Below are positions 1-8,694 of a stretch of DNA of 64,000 nucleotides, in pieces. This DNA is from Zeimonas sp003577305. Lineage in GTDB: Bacteria > Pseudomonadota > Gammaproteobacteria > Burkholderiales > Burkholderiaceae_E. The stretch lies in contig SZOX01000003.1 of the NCBI GenBank assembly GCA_030263385.1, forward strand, positions 372,001-436,000, written 5' to 3'. Every line of letters starts with the position of its first letter. The first letter of the stretch is position 1. Made by a program: the position numbers and the translations under genes. Below the pieces are notes generated by a model. It ran no database searches. It was not told the origin of the DNA and was given only the letters and a program-made list of their open reading frames with translations.

Positions 1-86
1 TAGACGACCTGCACGCGCGCCGAGCGCGACAACCGCCACGCGAGCGCATGCTCGCGCCCGCCCGAGCCGACCACGAGGATCTTCAT
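1..86 (-). CDS. purD: Phosphoribosylamine-glycine ligase, N-terminal fragment (runs off the left edge)
   Basis: Only the first 28 codons are inside the window. They read MKILVVGSGGREHALAW and onward, the typical opening of PurD (GAR synthetase), with the glycine-rich nucleotide-binding loop GSGGREHA. The enzyme joins phosphoribosylamine and glycine in de novo purine synthesis. The ATG overlaps the TGA of the upstream yebC (ATGA), so the two are probably co-transcribed and translationally coupled. The rest of the gene lies to the left. The family assignment rests on this short but very conserved stretch. Confidence 0.85.
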   Translation of the reverse strand, partial: MKILVVGSGGREHALAWRLSRSARVQVV

Positions 87-817
87 GTGACGGTCTCGTC
101 GAACGCGGCGTTGGTGTAGACCTGCTGCACGTCGTCGAGGTTCTCGAGCGCGTCGAGCAGCTTCTGCATCCTGGCGGCGTCTTCGCCGGCCAGAGCGGTC
201 TCGTTCAGCGGCTTCATCGTGATCTCGGCCACGTCGGCCTTCAGTCCGGCCTGCGCCAGCGCCTGCTTCAGTGCGCCGAAGTCGCCGGGGGCGCAGATCA
301 CCTCGATGCCACCCTCTTCGTCGGTGCCGACGTCATCGGCGCCAGCCTCGATCGCGACTTCCATGATCCGGTCTTCCGGCGTGCCCGGCGCGAACAGGAA
401 CTGGCCGCAGTGCCTGAACTGGAACGCGACCGAGCCGTCGGTTCCGAGGTTGCCGCCGTTCTTCGAGAACGCGTGGCGCACTTCGGCGACGGTGCGCGTA
501 CGGTTGTCGGTGAGGCAGTCGACGATCACCGCGGCCCCGCCGATGCCGTAGCCCTCGTAGCGGACTTCCTCGTAGTTGGCACCCTCCAGGCCGCCCGCGC
601 CTCGCTGGACCGCGCGCTGCACGGTGTCCTTCGGCATGTTCGCCTCGGAAGCCTTGTCCATGGCGAGCCTGAGGCGCGGATTTGAACTCGGGTCGGGGCC
701 GCCCAGCTTCGCTGCCACCGTGATCTCCTTGATCACGCGTGTGAACACCTTGCCGCGCCTGGCGTCCTGGCGCCCCTTGCGGTGCTGGATATTGGCCCAT
801 TTCGAGTGCCCGGCCAT
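83..817 (-). CDS. yebC: YebC/PmpR family translation/transcription regulatory protein
   Basis: The 244-residue protein has the usual family length. It opens MAGHSKWANIQHRKGRQD, the hallmark of YebC/PmpR/TACO1 proteins. The frame stays open upstream for 31 more codons, but the family start fixes the ATG at 815-817. Members are DNA-binding regulators or, as recently argued, ribosome-associated factors that relieve stalling at proline-rich sequences. Which role applies here cannot be read from sequence. The charged N-terminal domain spans roughly residues 1-75, and the two acidic alpha/beta domains follow. The stop overlaps the purD start by four bases. A 91-base gap separates it from the divergent yjgR-like gene and must hold both promoters. 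Confidence 0.93.
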   Translation of the reverse strand: MAGHSKWANIQHRKGRQDARRGKVFTRVIKEITVAAKLGGPDPSSNPRLRLAMDKASEANMPKDTVQRAVQRGAGGLEGANYEEVRYEGYGIGGAAVIVDCLTDNRTRTVAEVRHAFSKNGGNLGTDGSVAFQFRHCGQFLFAPGTPEDRIMEVAIEAGADDVGTDEEGGIEVICAPGDFGALKQALAQAGLKADVAEITMKPLNETALAGEDAARMQKLLDALENLDDVQQVYTNAAFDETVT

Positions 818-908
818 CGCTCCCTCACGTGGCGGCCGCGCTTGCTGAGCGGGCGCGGCCGTGTTCGAATATCCGCATGGACGAACTCCGGATTCTAGCA
901 TCGCGACC

Positions 909-2414
909 ATGGCCGATCCCCTGCTGATAGCCCGCGACGATCACGCCGAGCTGTGCCTGCTGCCGGCGATGGGCAACCGCCACGGCCTGATCACCGGCGC
1001 CACCGGCACCGGCAAGACGGTGACGCTGCAGGTGCTCTCCGAGCGCTTCTCGTTGATCGGCGTGCCGGTGTTCGCGGCCGACGTGAAGGGCGACCTCACC
1101 GGCATCTCGCAGCCCGGCGCCCTGACGCCGAAGCTGAAGGAGCGGCTCGACCGGCTCGGGTTCGCGGCGCCCGATTTCGCCGGCGCGCCGGTCACGCTGT
1201 GGGACGTCTATGGCGAGAAGGGGCATCCGCTGCGCGCGACGGTCTCCGACATGGGGCCGCTGCTGCTGTCGCGGATGCTCGGCCTGAACGAGACGCAGGA
1301 AGGCGTGCTGCACCTCGTGTTCAAGATCGCCGACGAGCGCGGACTGCTGCTGCTCGACGCGAAAGACCTTCGGGCGATGCTGCAGTTCGTCGGCGACAAC
1401 GCGCGCGAGTTCACCACCGAGTACGGCAACGTGTCGACCGCGTCGATCGGCGCGATCCAGCGCGGGCTGCTCACGCTCGACCAGCAGGGCGCCGACCGCT
1501 TCTTCGGCGAGCCGATGCTGAACATCGACGACCTGATGCAGACCGACGCGCAGGGCCGCGGCGTCGTCAACATCCTGGCGGCCGACCAGTTGCTCAACGC
1601 GCCGAAGCTCTACGCGACTTTCCTGCTGTGGCTGATGTCGGAGCTGTTCGAGAAGCTGCCCGAAGTCGGCGACCCCGACAAGCCGCGGCTGGTGTTCTTC
1701 TTCGACGAGGCGCACCTGCTGTTCAGCGACGCGCCGAAGGCGCTGCTCGACAAGGTCGAGCAGCTGGTGCGGCTGATCCGCTCGAAGGGCGTCGGCGTCT
1801 ACTTCGTCACGCAGAACCCGATCGACGTGCCCGACACGGTGCTCGGGCAGCTGGGCAACCGCGTCCAGCACGCGCTGCGCGCGTTCACCGCGCGCGACCA
1901 GAAGGCCGTGCGCGCCACCGCCGAGACGATGCGCGCCAACCCGAAGTTCGACACCGAGAAGGCGATCACCGAGCTCGGTGTCGGCGAGGCGCTGGTGTCG
2001 CTGCTCGACGAGAAGGGACGCCCCCGCGTCGTCGAGCGCGCGTTCATCGCGCCGCCCGCCTCGCGGATCGGCCCGATCACCGATGCCGAGCGCGCGGCGC
2101 TCATCCGGCGCTCGGTCGTCGCGGGCACCTACGACGCGCCGCAGGACCGCGAGTCGGCTTACGAGAAGCTCAAGGGGCGCGCGGCGGGCAGCGCCGCGGG
2201 CGGCGCGCAGCCGGCCGGCGCGCCTGCGGAAGGCGGCGGCATCGGCGGCATGCTGAAGGACGCGCTGGGCGGCGTGATGACCGGCAGCGGCCGCAAGGAT
2301 TCCGCGATCGAGGCGATGGCCAAGAGCGCGGCGCGCTCGATCGGCTCGTCGCTGGGCCGCGAGATCATTCGCGGGGTGCTGGGCACGCTGCTGGGCGGCA
2401 GCCGGCGACGCTGA
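909..2414 (+). CDS. yjgR: YjgR-like (DUF853) HerA-type ATPase
   Basis: The 501-residue protein resembles the E. coli YjgR/DUF853 family, a branch of HerA/FtsK-like P-loop ATPases. Walker A is GATGTGKT at residues 30-37. A hydrophobic Walker B strand ending FFFDEAH lies near residue 265. The NPIDVPDTVLGQLGNR segment that follows is typical of the family. The C-terminus is Ala/Gly-rich and then amphipathic. HerA relatives translocate DNA, but the cellular role of YjgR is not established. The start is the ATG at 909, which gives MADPLLIA; 16 extra upstream codons lack family similarity. It is transcribed away from yebC. Confidence 0.88.
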   Translation: MADPLLIARDDHAELCLLPAMGNRHGLITGATGTGKTVTLQVLSERFSLIGVPVFAADVKGDLTGISQPGALTPKLKERLDRLGFAAPDFAGAPVTLWDVYGEKGHPLRATVSDMGPLLLSRMLGLNETQEGVLHLVFKIADERGLLLLDAKDLRAMLQFVGDNAREFTTEYGNVSTASIGAIQRGLLTLDQQGADRFFGEPMLNIDDLMQTDAQGRGVVNILAADQLLNAPKLYATFLLWLMSELFEKLPEVGDPDKPRLVFFFDEAHLLFSDAPKALLDKVEQLVRLIRSKGVGVYFVTQNPIDVPDTVLGQLGNRVQHALRAFTARDQKAVRATAETMRANPKFDTEKAITELGVGEALVSLLDEKGRPRVVERAFIAPPASRIGPITDAERAALIRRSVVAGTYDAPQDRESAYEKLKGRAAGSAAGGAQPAGAPAEGGGIGGMLKDALGGVMTGSGRKDSAIEAMAKSAARSIGSSLGREIIRGVLGTLLGGSRRR

Positions 2415-2526
2415 TCCCGGCCGCGGCGGCGGTGCGCGCCGCGTGGGCGCGTTCGGCGGCGAGCCCGGCGGCGGCCGTCCGCGCGCGCGTGGCACCATCC
2501 GTGCTTTCACGTTCAGGAGTTCGACG

Positions 2527-3306
2527 ATGGACCTCGGCATTGCCGGCAAGTGGGCGCTCGTCTGCGGCGCCAGCAAGGGGCTCGGATACGGCTGCGCGCT
2601 GTCGCTGGCGCGCGAAGGCGTCAACCTGGTGATCAACGCGCGCACGCCGGGGCCGCTTGCCGAGGCGGCGCAGCGCATCGGCGACGAATCCGGCGTGACC
2701 GTCGTCGCCGTGGCCTGCGACATCACGACACCGTCCGGCCGCGACGAGGCGCTGTCGGCCTGCCCGCAGGTGGACATCCTGGTGACCAATGCCGGCGGCC
2801 CGCCCCCGGGCGACTTCCGCAAGTTCACCCGCGACGACTGGATCCGCGCGCTCGACGCGAACATGCTCACGCCGATCGAGCTGATCAAGGCCACCGTCGA
2901 CCCGATGATCGAGCGTCGCTTCGGGCGGATCGTCAACGTCACGTCGGGCGCGGTGAAGGCGCCGATGCACATCCTCGGCCTGTCCAACGGCGCGCGTTCG
3001 GGGCTCACGGGCTTCGTCGCCGGGCTCGCGAGAACGACGGTCGCGCACAACGTGACGATCAACAACCTGCTGCCCGGCTTTCACGACACCGACCGCGTGC
3101 GCAGTGTGATCGGCGCGCAGGCGAAGGCGCAGGGTATCAGCTACGAGGACGCCATCCGGCAGCGGATCGCAACGATCCCCGCCGGACGGATCGGCGACCC
3201 ATGGGAGTTCGGCCAGGCCTGCGCTTACCTGTGCAGCGCGCAGGCGGGATGGATCACGGGGCAGAACCTGCTGATCGACGGCGGCGCGTACCCGGGCACC
3301 TTCTGA
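2527..3306 (+). CDS. Short-chain dehydrogenase/reductase without a canonical YxxxK pair
   Basis: The 259-residue protein has a classical SDR Rossmann start, GASKGLG at residues 14-20, and the NAGG strand near 88-91. Ser140 occupies the catalytic serine position. Where Tyr-x3-Lys is expected the sequence reads LSNGAR: Ser153 takes the Tyr position and Arg157 the Lys position. The end (GWITGQNLLIDGG) is typical of SDRs that bind NAD(P). A subgroup with this LSN-x2-R signature exists, so the change may define a subfamily rather than a defect. The substrate is unknown. The ATG at 2527 is chosen because the upstream reading frame is low-complexity. Confidence 0.85.
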   Translation: MDLGIAGKWALVCGASKGLGYGCALSLAREGVNLVINARTPGPLAEAAQRIGDESGVTVVAVACDITTPSGRDEALSACPQVDILVTNAGGPPPGDFRKFTRDDWIRALDANMLTPIELIKATVDPMIERRFGRIVNVTSGAVKAPMHILGLSNGARSGLTGFVAGLARTTVAHNVTINNLLPGFHDTDRVRSVIGAQAKAQGISYEDAIRQRIATIPAGRIGDPWEFGQACAYLCSAQAGWITGQNLLIDGGAYPGTF

Positions 3307-3326
3307 GCGCGGCGTGGGCGCCGCGC
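3307..3326. terminator. Hairpin between convergent SDR and gntR genes
   Basis: Two perfect 8-base arms (GCGCGGCG and CGCCGCGC) enclose a TGGG loop, directly after the SDR stop and just before the gntR stop. The symmetry lets it act on both strands. No U-tract follows on either side, so it is a terminator-like hairpin rather than a textbook intrinsic terminator. Confidence 0.45.
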
Positions 3327-3333
3327 GCGGGAG

Positions 3334-4020
3334 TCAGGCCGGCAATTCGCGCGCCGGCGCCGCGCGATTGCGGCTCGCAGCCAGGTAGGAGTCGAGCGTG
3401 TCCCGGATGTGGGCGGCGAGCAGTTCCTGCGACCGGGCGACGTCGGCGGTACGGATCCTGCGGACGATTCGGGCGTGGTTCGCCTGGCACTCGCCCACGC
3501 GCTCGTTCTCCTCGGGAAGGCGCGCGCGCAGCGCGCTGATCTTGTGCGCGACCAGCTCGTACGAGGCCTGCAGGTAGGGATTGCCGCAGCAGGCGAGCAG
3601 GGTTTCATGGAACGCCTGGTCGAGCTGCGGGAGTGCCTTCAAGTCGTGCGCCGCGTGGGCATCGGCCATGTCGCGGACGTTGCGATCGAGGCGAGCCAGA
3701 AGCTCGGCGCAGTGGCCTCGCATCGCTTCGCCCAGCGCGGCAGTCTCGATGATCTCGCGGAACCGGCAGACCTCGGCCACCCCCGCCTCGTCGAGGCTGA
3801 ACACGTAGGTGCCGCGCTGCGGGTGGATCTCGACCAGGCCCTCGGTCTGCAGGCGCAGCAGGGCTTCGCGCACCGGCGTCTTGCTGATTCCCATGCGCGC
3901 GGCGAGCGAGGCCTCGGAGAGCTGCTCACCAAACGCGTACTGCCCGTCGACGATCGCTTCGCGGATCCGCTCGATCGCGATCTCGGTCAGCGTCTTCGGC
4001 CGTTCGACCCGGTTCACCAT
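3334..4020 (-). CDS. GntR family (FadR/FCD subfamily) transcriptional regulator
   Basis: The 228-residue protein carries an N-terminal winged helix (about residues 10-72), with the recognition-helix text SEASLAARMGISKTPVREAL. An all-helical FCD effector domain (about 80-215) follows. FCD regulators of this type usually respond to sugar acids or carboxylates. It is the last gene of the leftward run dctQ-dctM-dctP-eda-rraA-kdgK-gntR, with a 71-base gap after kdgK. This suggests it controls that operon, probably releasing its operator when it binds an intermediate such as a 2-keto-3-deoxy acid (inference). The start is the ATG at 4018-4020; the open frame upstream has no family similarity. Confidence 0.9.
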   Translation of the reverse strand: MVNRVERPKTLTEIAIERIREAIVDGQYAFGEQLSEASLAARMGISKTPVREALLRLQTEGLVEIHPQRGTYVFSLDEAGVAEVCRFREIIETAALGEAMRGHCAELLARLDRNVRDMADAHAAHDLKALPQLDQAFHETLLACCGNPYLQASYELVAHKISALRARLPEENERVGECQANHARIVRRIRTADVARSQELLAAHIRDTLDSYLAASRNRAAPARELPA

Positions 4021-4091
4021 GGCATTGCACGTCGTTCGCGCGATTGTAACTGCGGCGCGCGCCGCGCTCGGCCGTTGCCGGACACGAAGCG

Positions 4092-5012
4092 TCACCCCGA
4101 CGCGAGGAGCCGGCGCACCGCGTCAGCACGCGGCAGCGGCGCGACTGCGCCGAATCCGGTGGTGGAGAGCGCGGCAGCGGCATTGGCATAGCGCGCCGCG
4201 TCCCAGATCGAGTCGCCGGCTGCGATTCGCGCCAGGCACGCGCCGCAGAAGCAGTCTCCGGCGCCGGTCGCGTCCACCGCGTCGACGCGGTGACCGTCGA
4301 TGCGCTCGCTTCGCGTCCCGTCGCTCACCAGCGCGCCGTCGGCGCCCAGCTTCAGGAACACTGTCTTCGCCCCCAGCCGATGGCACCAGTCGAGAATCGC
4401 AACCGGGTCGTCCAGTCCGGACAGCGCGCGGGCGTCCTCGAGGCTGGGAAAGAAATAGTCAGCCATCGCGGCGGTCGCCGAGATCGTCGCGCGGGCGCGG
4501 GCGAGCGGCCACAGCTTCAGCCGCAGGTTGGAGTCGAACGAGACGCGCGCGCCGGCCGTGCGTGCGGTCTCGAACGCGTGCAGCACGGTGTCGCAGGCGC
4601 TGCTGGAGATCGCTTCGCTGATCCCGGAGGCGTGGACGATGCGGGTCTCGCGCAGCAGCGCGACCGGGAGGTCGTCGGGACGCATGCGGCTGGCGGCCGA
4701 GCCTGCGCGCAGGTAGCTGAACGAATGGCCGTTTCGATCGTGGGCGACGAAGTACACGGCGGTGTGCGCCTGCGGGTCGAATCCGACGGAGTCCGCGTCG
4801 ACGCCTTCGCGCCTCCACAGGTCGGCGAGCATGCGACCGAAGGCGTCGTCGCCCAGCAGGGTGAAGTAGGCGGCGCGCGCGCCCGAGCGCGCCGCCGCGA
4901 TGATCATGTTCGAGGTGTCGCCGCCGAAGCCCTGCAGGTAGTTCGGCTCGTCGGGCGACACCCGGTTGAACTCGATCATCGGTTCGCCGATCGCCAGGAT
5001 GTCCGGCTTCAT
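4092..5012 (-). CDS. kdgK: PfkB family sugar kinase, probable 2-keto-3-deoxygluconate kinase
   Basis: The 306-residue ribokinase-fold kinase has the PfkB signature DATGAGDCF near the C-terminus, with the catalytic base at Asp253. The N-terminal substrate-lid motif GGDTSN is also present. Text such as MKPDILAIGEPMIEFN matches KdgK proteins, which phosphorylate 2-keto-3-deoxygluconate to KDPG. The neighbouring eda (KDPG aldolase) supports the substrate strongly. The gene follows rraA-like by 50 bases and precedes gntR in the sugar-acid operon. A fructokinase or another PfkB kinase is the main alternative, but the context argues against it. Confidence 0.88.
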   Translation of the reverse strand: MKPDILAIGEPMIEFNRVSPDEPNYLQGFGGDTSNMIIAAARSGARAAYFTLLGDDAFGRMLADLWRREGVDADSVGFDPQAHTAVYFVAHDRNGHSFSYLRAGSAASRMRPDDLPVALLRETRIVHASGISEAISSSACDTVLHAFETARTAGARVSFDSNLRLKLWPLARARATISATAAMADYFFPSLEDARALSGLDDPVAILDWCHRLGAKTVFLKLGADGALVSDGTRSERIDGHRVDAVDATGAGDCFCGACLARIAAGDSIWDAARYANAAAALSTTGFGAVAPLPRADAVRRLLASG

Positions 5013-5062
5013 GGTGTGGGTCCGGCCGGGGTGCGCGGGTGCGGGGTGGGGGCGGCGGGTGC

Positions 5063-5713
5063 TCAGATGCGGCCGTACCTGGCCAGACCCTGGCGCAGCG
5101 ACTTCGCCTCGACGATCAGCCGGGCCTGCTCGAGCTCGCGCCGGTCGATCTCGCGCGCCATCTCCAGCACCTCTGCACAGCGCGCCCGCGGAACGACCAC
5201 CACGCCGTCGATGTCGCCGACGATCATGTCGCCAGGATTGACCTCGATTCCGCCACAGACCACTGGCACGTTCGACGCGACGGTGCGGTGGCGGCCGACG
5301 GTCGTGCCCGGCGAGACTGAGCGGGCGATGACCGGGAAGTCATAGTCGCGGCGGATCTCGGCGAGGTCGCGCACGCCGCCGTCAAGCACCGCACCCGCCA
5401 TCCCGCGGGCCCAGGCGCCGGCGGTCATCAGCCCGCCCCAGACTGCGACGTCGGCGTCGCCGCCGATCGCGATGACGATGACGCTGCCAGGTGCGGCCTC
5501 GTCGATCAAATCGAGCGCGTGCTGGGGCGGCACCGACTCGGTCGTCGGCTCCTCGAGCACGGTGACCGCCGGACCGACGATCCTCCGCTCGTTGATGCGC
5601 GGCTTCAGTTCGTGTTCCATGTAGCCGCGGCGACCGCAGAGGCGGTCGACCGCGTCGGCCACCGAAGCGGTCGCCACCTCGCCGAATCCCTTGACCAGTT
5701 CTTCCAGTGTCAT
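5063..5713 (-). CDS. RraA-like / HMG-CHA aldolase family protein
   Basis: The 216-residue protein has the RraA/dimethylmenaquinone-methyltransferase-like fold. The family motif GG-x-M appears near residue 93 and DGGVRD at 111-116. Arg115 and Asp116 correspond to the residues that bind metal and substrate in 4-hydroxy-4-methyl-2-oxoglutarate/4-carboxy-4-hydroxy-2-oxoadipate aldolases. This favours an enzyme (aldolase or oxaloacetate decarboxylase) over an RNase E inhibitor. The start at 5713 is preferred because a GGAG lies six bases upstream and the eda stop ends one base before it. An in-frame ATG at 5725 is also possible. Its step in this operon is unclear. Confidence 0.82.
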   Translation of the reverse strand: MTLEELVKGFGEVATASVADAVDRLCGRRGYMEHELKPRINERRIVGPAVTVLEEPTTESVPPQHALDLIDEAAPGSVIVIAIGGDADVAVWGGLMTAGAWARGMAGAVLDGGVRDLAEIRRDYDFPVIARSVSPGTTVGRHRTVASNVPVVCGGIEVNPGDMIVGDIDGVVVVPRARCAEVLEMAREIDRRELEQARLIVEAKSLRQGLARYGRI

Positions 5714-5714
5714 C

Positions 5715-6377
5715 TCATGCTCCATGCGATGCGTGTTGCAGGTACCTGCGCGCACGTTCGATCGCCGCCGAGCGGTCGCCGCGCAACAGTGCCGCGCGAT
5801 CGACGAGTTGGCTGCCGGCGCCGACCAGCGCTGCGCCCGCGCCCAGGTATGCGGCGACCTGCGTGTCGTCGATCCCGCCGGTCGGGCATAGCGGCACGCC
5901 GGGGAACACCGACGCGAGCGCAGCGACGTGTGCCGGTCCCCCGGTCGATGCCGGAAAGACCTTCACGACGTCTGCGCCCTCGTCGATGGCCGCCGCGACT
6001 TCGCCAGGCGTGAATGCGCCCACCACCGCGAGGCGGCCGGCTTGCGCACACCGCCTCGCCAGGCCGGCGACGAGGTAAGGCGAGACGACGAACGAAGCGC
6101 CGCGGCCGATGCAGGCATCGGCGCGGCCGAGGTCGGTAACCGTGCCCGCGCCCACCAGGCTGTCGGGGCGCTCGCGCACGACCTGCTCGATCAAGGCCTC
6201 GGCACCGGGCGTCGTCATCGTGACCTCGAAGACGCGAAAGCCCGTCTCGTGCAGGCAGTCGACGGCCGCGAGCGTGGTCGCGGCATCGGGCAGGCGCAAT
6301 ACCGGCAGCACGCGCTGCGCGCGCAGCCGCGCGAGCAGCGCCGCGCGGCCGGTGGACCCCGTTGACCCATCCGTCAC
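5715..6377 (-). CDS. eda: KDPG (2-keto-3-deoxy-6-phosphogluconate) aldolase
   Basis: The 220-residue class I aldolase splits KDPG into pyruvate and glyceraldehyde-3-phosphate, the last Entner-Doudoroff step. The Schiff-base lysine is in DVVKVFPAS (Lys139) and the general acid/base in FEVTMTTP (Glu51). The TGGI phosphate-binding strand follows. There is no in-frame ATG at the N-terminus. The GTG at 6375-6377 overlaps the dctP stop (GTGA), which makes it the natural coupled start. It sits between dctP and the RraA-like gene. A galactonate-pathway (KDPGal) aldolase remains an alternative within the same family. Confidence 0.92.
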   Translation of the reverse strand: MTDGSTGSTGRAALLARLRAQRVLPVLRLPDAATTLAAVDCLHETGFRVFEVTMTTPGAEALIEQVVRERPDSLVGAGTVTDLGRADACIGRGASFVVSPYLVAGLARRCAQAGRLAVVGAFTPGEVAAAIDEGADVVKVFPASTGGPAHVAALASVFPGVPLCPTGGIDDTQVAAYLGAGAALVGAGSQLVDRAALLRGDRSAAIERARRYLQHASHGA

Positions 6378-7381
6378 TTCTTGGTCGCCTCGATCGCCTT
6401 GAACAGGCTGTCGACATAGTTCTTGCCGATTTCCTGCTCGGCCCAGGCCCGCACCGGCGGCTGCGCCAGCTTGCGGAACTCGCCGATCTGGGCAGGCGAC
6501 AGCTCGGTGACCTGCATGCCGACCTTTTCGAGGATCGGCTTGGCGTTGAGGTCCTGGTCGGCCGTCATCTTGCGATGGATCGCGATGGCTTTCTGCACGC
6601 CTTCGTCGACCGCCTTGCGCTCGACCGGGGTCAGCGACTGGTAGAAGCGCTCGTTGATCAGGTAGCCGTGCACGCTCCAGACGTGGCCGTCGAGCGTGAT
6701 GTACTTCTGGTGCTGGTACAGGCTGGCGGCCAGGATGTTGGTCACGCCGTTTTCCTGCCCGTCGACGACCTTCTGCTGAAGCGCGGCCGGCAGCTCGGCC
6801 CACGGGATCGCCGACGGCGATGCGCCGAGCGATTCGACCAGCGCCTTGTACACCGGCGAAGGCTGAATGCGGATCTTCATCCCCTTCATGTCGGCCGGCG
6901 TGTGGATCGGGCGCAGGCTGTTCGTGAAGTGGCGGACGCCGTTGTCGGCCAGGCCGAGCAGGCGGATGCCCTGCTTCCTGATCATGTCGTCGGAGAACTC
7001 CTTGAGCCACGGGCTGTCGTAGACGCGCCAGGCGTGCGCGTGGTCCTGGTAAAGGAACGGGATGCCGAGGATGCCGATCGGCTTGTAGACCGTGGCGATC
7101 GCGCCGTCGTGCGCGACAGCCATCTCGAGGGTTCCGAGCTTGACGGCCTCCATCGTCGGCTGATCCTTGCCGAACTGGCCTGCCGGAAAGATCTCGACCT
7201 TGATCGAGCCATTGGTGGCCTTCTCGACGTGCTCCTTGAAGGCGAGCGCCGCGACGTGCTTGGGCTGGTCGTCCTTGGCGGGCTGGAAGTGCGCGTACTT
7301 CAGCACCTTCTGCGCATGGGCAGCCGGTGTGGCGGCCATCAGCACGGCCGCGAATGCGGCGAGCAGGAATCGTGGCTTCAT
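6374..7381 (-). CDS. dctP: TRAP transporter substrate-binding protein DctP (sugar-acid type)
   Basis: The 335-residue periplasmic protein has a clear signal peptide ending AAHAQ near residue 24. The TRAP-specific text around FAGQFG and the region RIQPSPVYKALVESLGA, which carries the conserved Arg that salt-bridges the ligand carboxylate, identify the family. It delivers an organic anion to the DctQ/DctM pair encoded upstream. Given the eda/kdgK partners, a hexuronate or keto-deoxy sugar acid is the likely ligand (inference). It overlaps eda by four bases and follows dctM by 22 bases. Confidence 0.92.
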   Translation of the reverse strand: MKPRFLLAAFAAVLMAATPAAHAQKVLKYAHFQPAKDDQPKHVAALAFKEHVEKATNGSIKVEIFPAGQFGKDQPTMEAVKLGTLEMAVAHDGAIATVYKPIGILGIPFLYQDHAHAWRVYDSPWLKEFSDDMIRKQGIRLLGLADNGVRHFTNSLRPIHTPADMKGMKIRIQPSPVYKALVESLGASPSAIPWAELPAALQQKVVDGQENGVTNILAASLYQHQKYITLDGHVWSVHGYLINERFYQSLTPVERKAVDEGVQKAIAIHRKMTADQDLNAKPILEKVGMQVTELSPAQIGEFRKLAQPPVRAWAEQEIGKNYVDSLFKAIEATKK

Positions 7382-7403
7382 GACGTCTCCTTGTAGGCGT
7401 TGA

Positions 7404-8693
7404 CTACTTCGCGTAGCCGAAAAGTGCGGGCACCGCGGTGCTCAGCGACGGAAAGAAGATGACCAGCAGCAGTACGACCAGTTCGGCGGCCAGCAGCGGA
7501 AGAATGGCGCGCGCGAGCCGGTCGAGCTTGAGCCGCGCGACCGACACCATGACGAACAACACGGCGCCGACCGGCGGCGTGATCATCCCGATCGTCAGGT
7601 TCAGCACGATGGCCATCGCGAACTGGAGCGGCGGGATGCCGAACTGGTCGGCCAGCGGCGCCAGCACCGGAACGAGGATGATCACCGCCGGCAGCGTGTC
7701 GATGAACAGCCCGCAGACCAGCACGAAGGCGGCGACGATGATCATGACCAGCAGCGGGCTCGTCGTCATCTGACCGATCGATTCGGCGATCGTCTGAGGG
7801 ATCTGCAGCAGCGTGAGCAGCCACGCGAACAGCGAGGCCGTGGAGACGATGATCAGCGCCGCCGACGTTACCAGTCCGCTCTGCAGCAGCACCTTCGCGA
7901 TGATCCGCGCGTTCAGCGTGCGGGTGACGAAGAGCCCGATCAGCAACGCGTAGACGACCGCGACCGCCGACGCCTCGGTCGGCGTGAACAGGCCCGAGAG
8001 GATGCCGCCGATGATGATCGCCGGCATGGCGAGAATCGGCGTTGCCCGCAACAGCGCCTGCAGTCGTTCGCCCCATCCGCGTCGCGGTTCGGCGGCACCG
8101 TATCCGCGACGCACCGAGATCACGTGGTTGGCCACCATCAGCGCCGCACCGAGCAGCAGCCCCGGCACCACGCCGGCCAGGAACAGGCCGGCGACCGTGA
8201 CCCGACTGTCGGTCAGCGCGTAGATGACCATGATGATCGACGGCGGGATGATCGGGCCGATCGTGGCGGTGGCCGCCGACAAGGCCGCCGAGTAGTAGCG
8301 GTCGTAGCCGGCCTTCTCCATCATCCGCATCTCGATCGCGCCCGGCCCGGCGGCGTCGGCGAGCGCCGAGCCGCTGATGCCGGCGAACAGCACCGAGGTC
8401 ACCACGTTGACGTGGCCGAGCCCGCCGCGGATGTGGCCGACGATGCTCTGCGAGAAGCGCAGCAGCGCCGTCGTGATGCCACTCGCGGTCATCAGGTCGG
8501 CGGCAAGGATGAAGAACGGCACCGCCATCAGAGGGAACGAGTTGATGCCGTCGAACACCCGCTGCGGGACTGACAGCATCGAGAGCTTGCCCTCCCAGGC
8601 GAGCGCGGCCAGGCTGGAGACGCCCATCACGAACGCGATCGGCAGGCCGATCGCCAGGCCGACGACGAACACGCCGATCAGGATCGGGGTCAC
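7404..8693 (-). CDS. dctM: TRAP transporter large permease DctM
   Basis: The 429-residue, very hydrophobic protein has about twelve membrane segments. DctM hallmarks include GxSGSALADAAGPGAIEM near residue 108 and the repeated PPSIIM and TPPVG motifs of the ion-coupled transporter superfamily. With DctQ it forms the sodium-driven translocation unit for the substrate bound by DctP. Translation starts at GTG 8691-8693, one base after the dctQ stop, so the two are coupled. The start and end match the family's usual 425-430 residues. Confidence 0.93.
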   Translation of the reverse strand: MTPILIGVFVVGLAIGLPIAFVMGVSSLAALAWEGKLSMLSVPQRVFDGINSFPLMAVPFFILAADLMTASGITTALLRFSQSIVGHIRGGLGHVNVVTSVLFAGISGSALADAAGPGAIEMRMMEKAGYDRYYSAALSAATATIGPIIPPSIIMVIYALTDSRVTVAGLFLAGVVPGLLLGAALMVANHVISVRRGYGAAEPRRGWGERLQALLRATPILAMPAIIIGGILSGLFTPTEASAVAVVYALLIGLFVTRTLNARIIAKVLLQSGLVTSAALIIVSTASLFAWLLTLLQIPQTIAESIGQMTTSPLLVMIIVAAFVLVCGLFIDTLPAVIILVPVLAPLADQFGIPPLQFAMAIVLNLTIGMITPPVGAVLFVMVSVARLKLDRLARAILPLLAAELVVLLLVIFFPSLSTAVPALFGYAK

Positions 8694-8694
8694 G

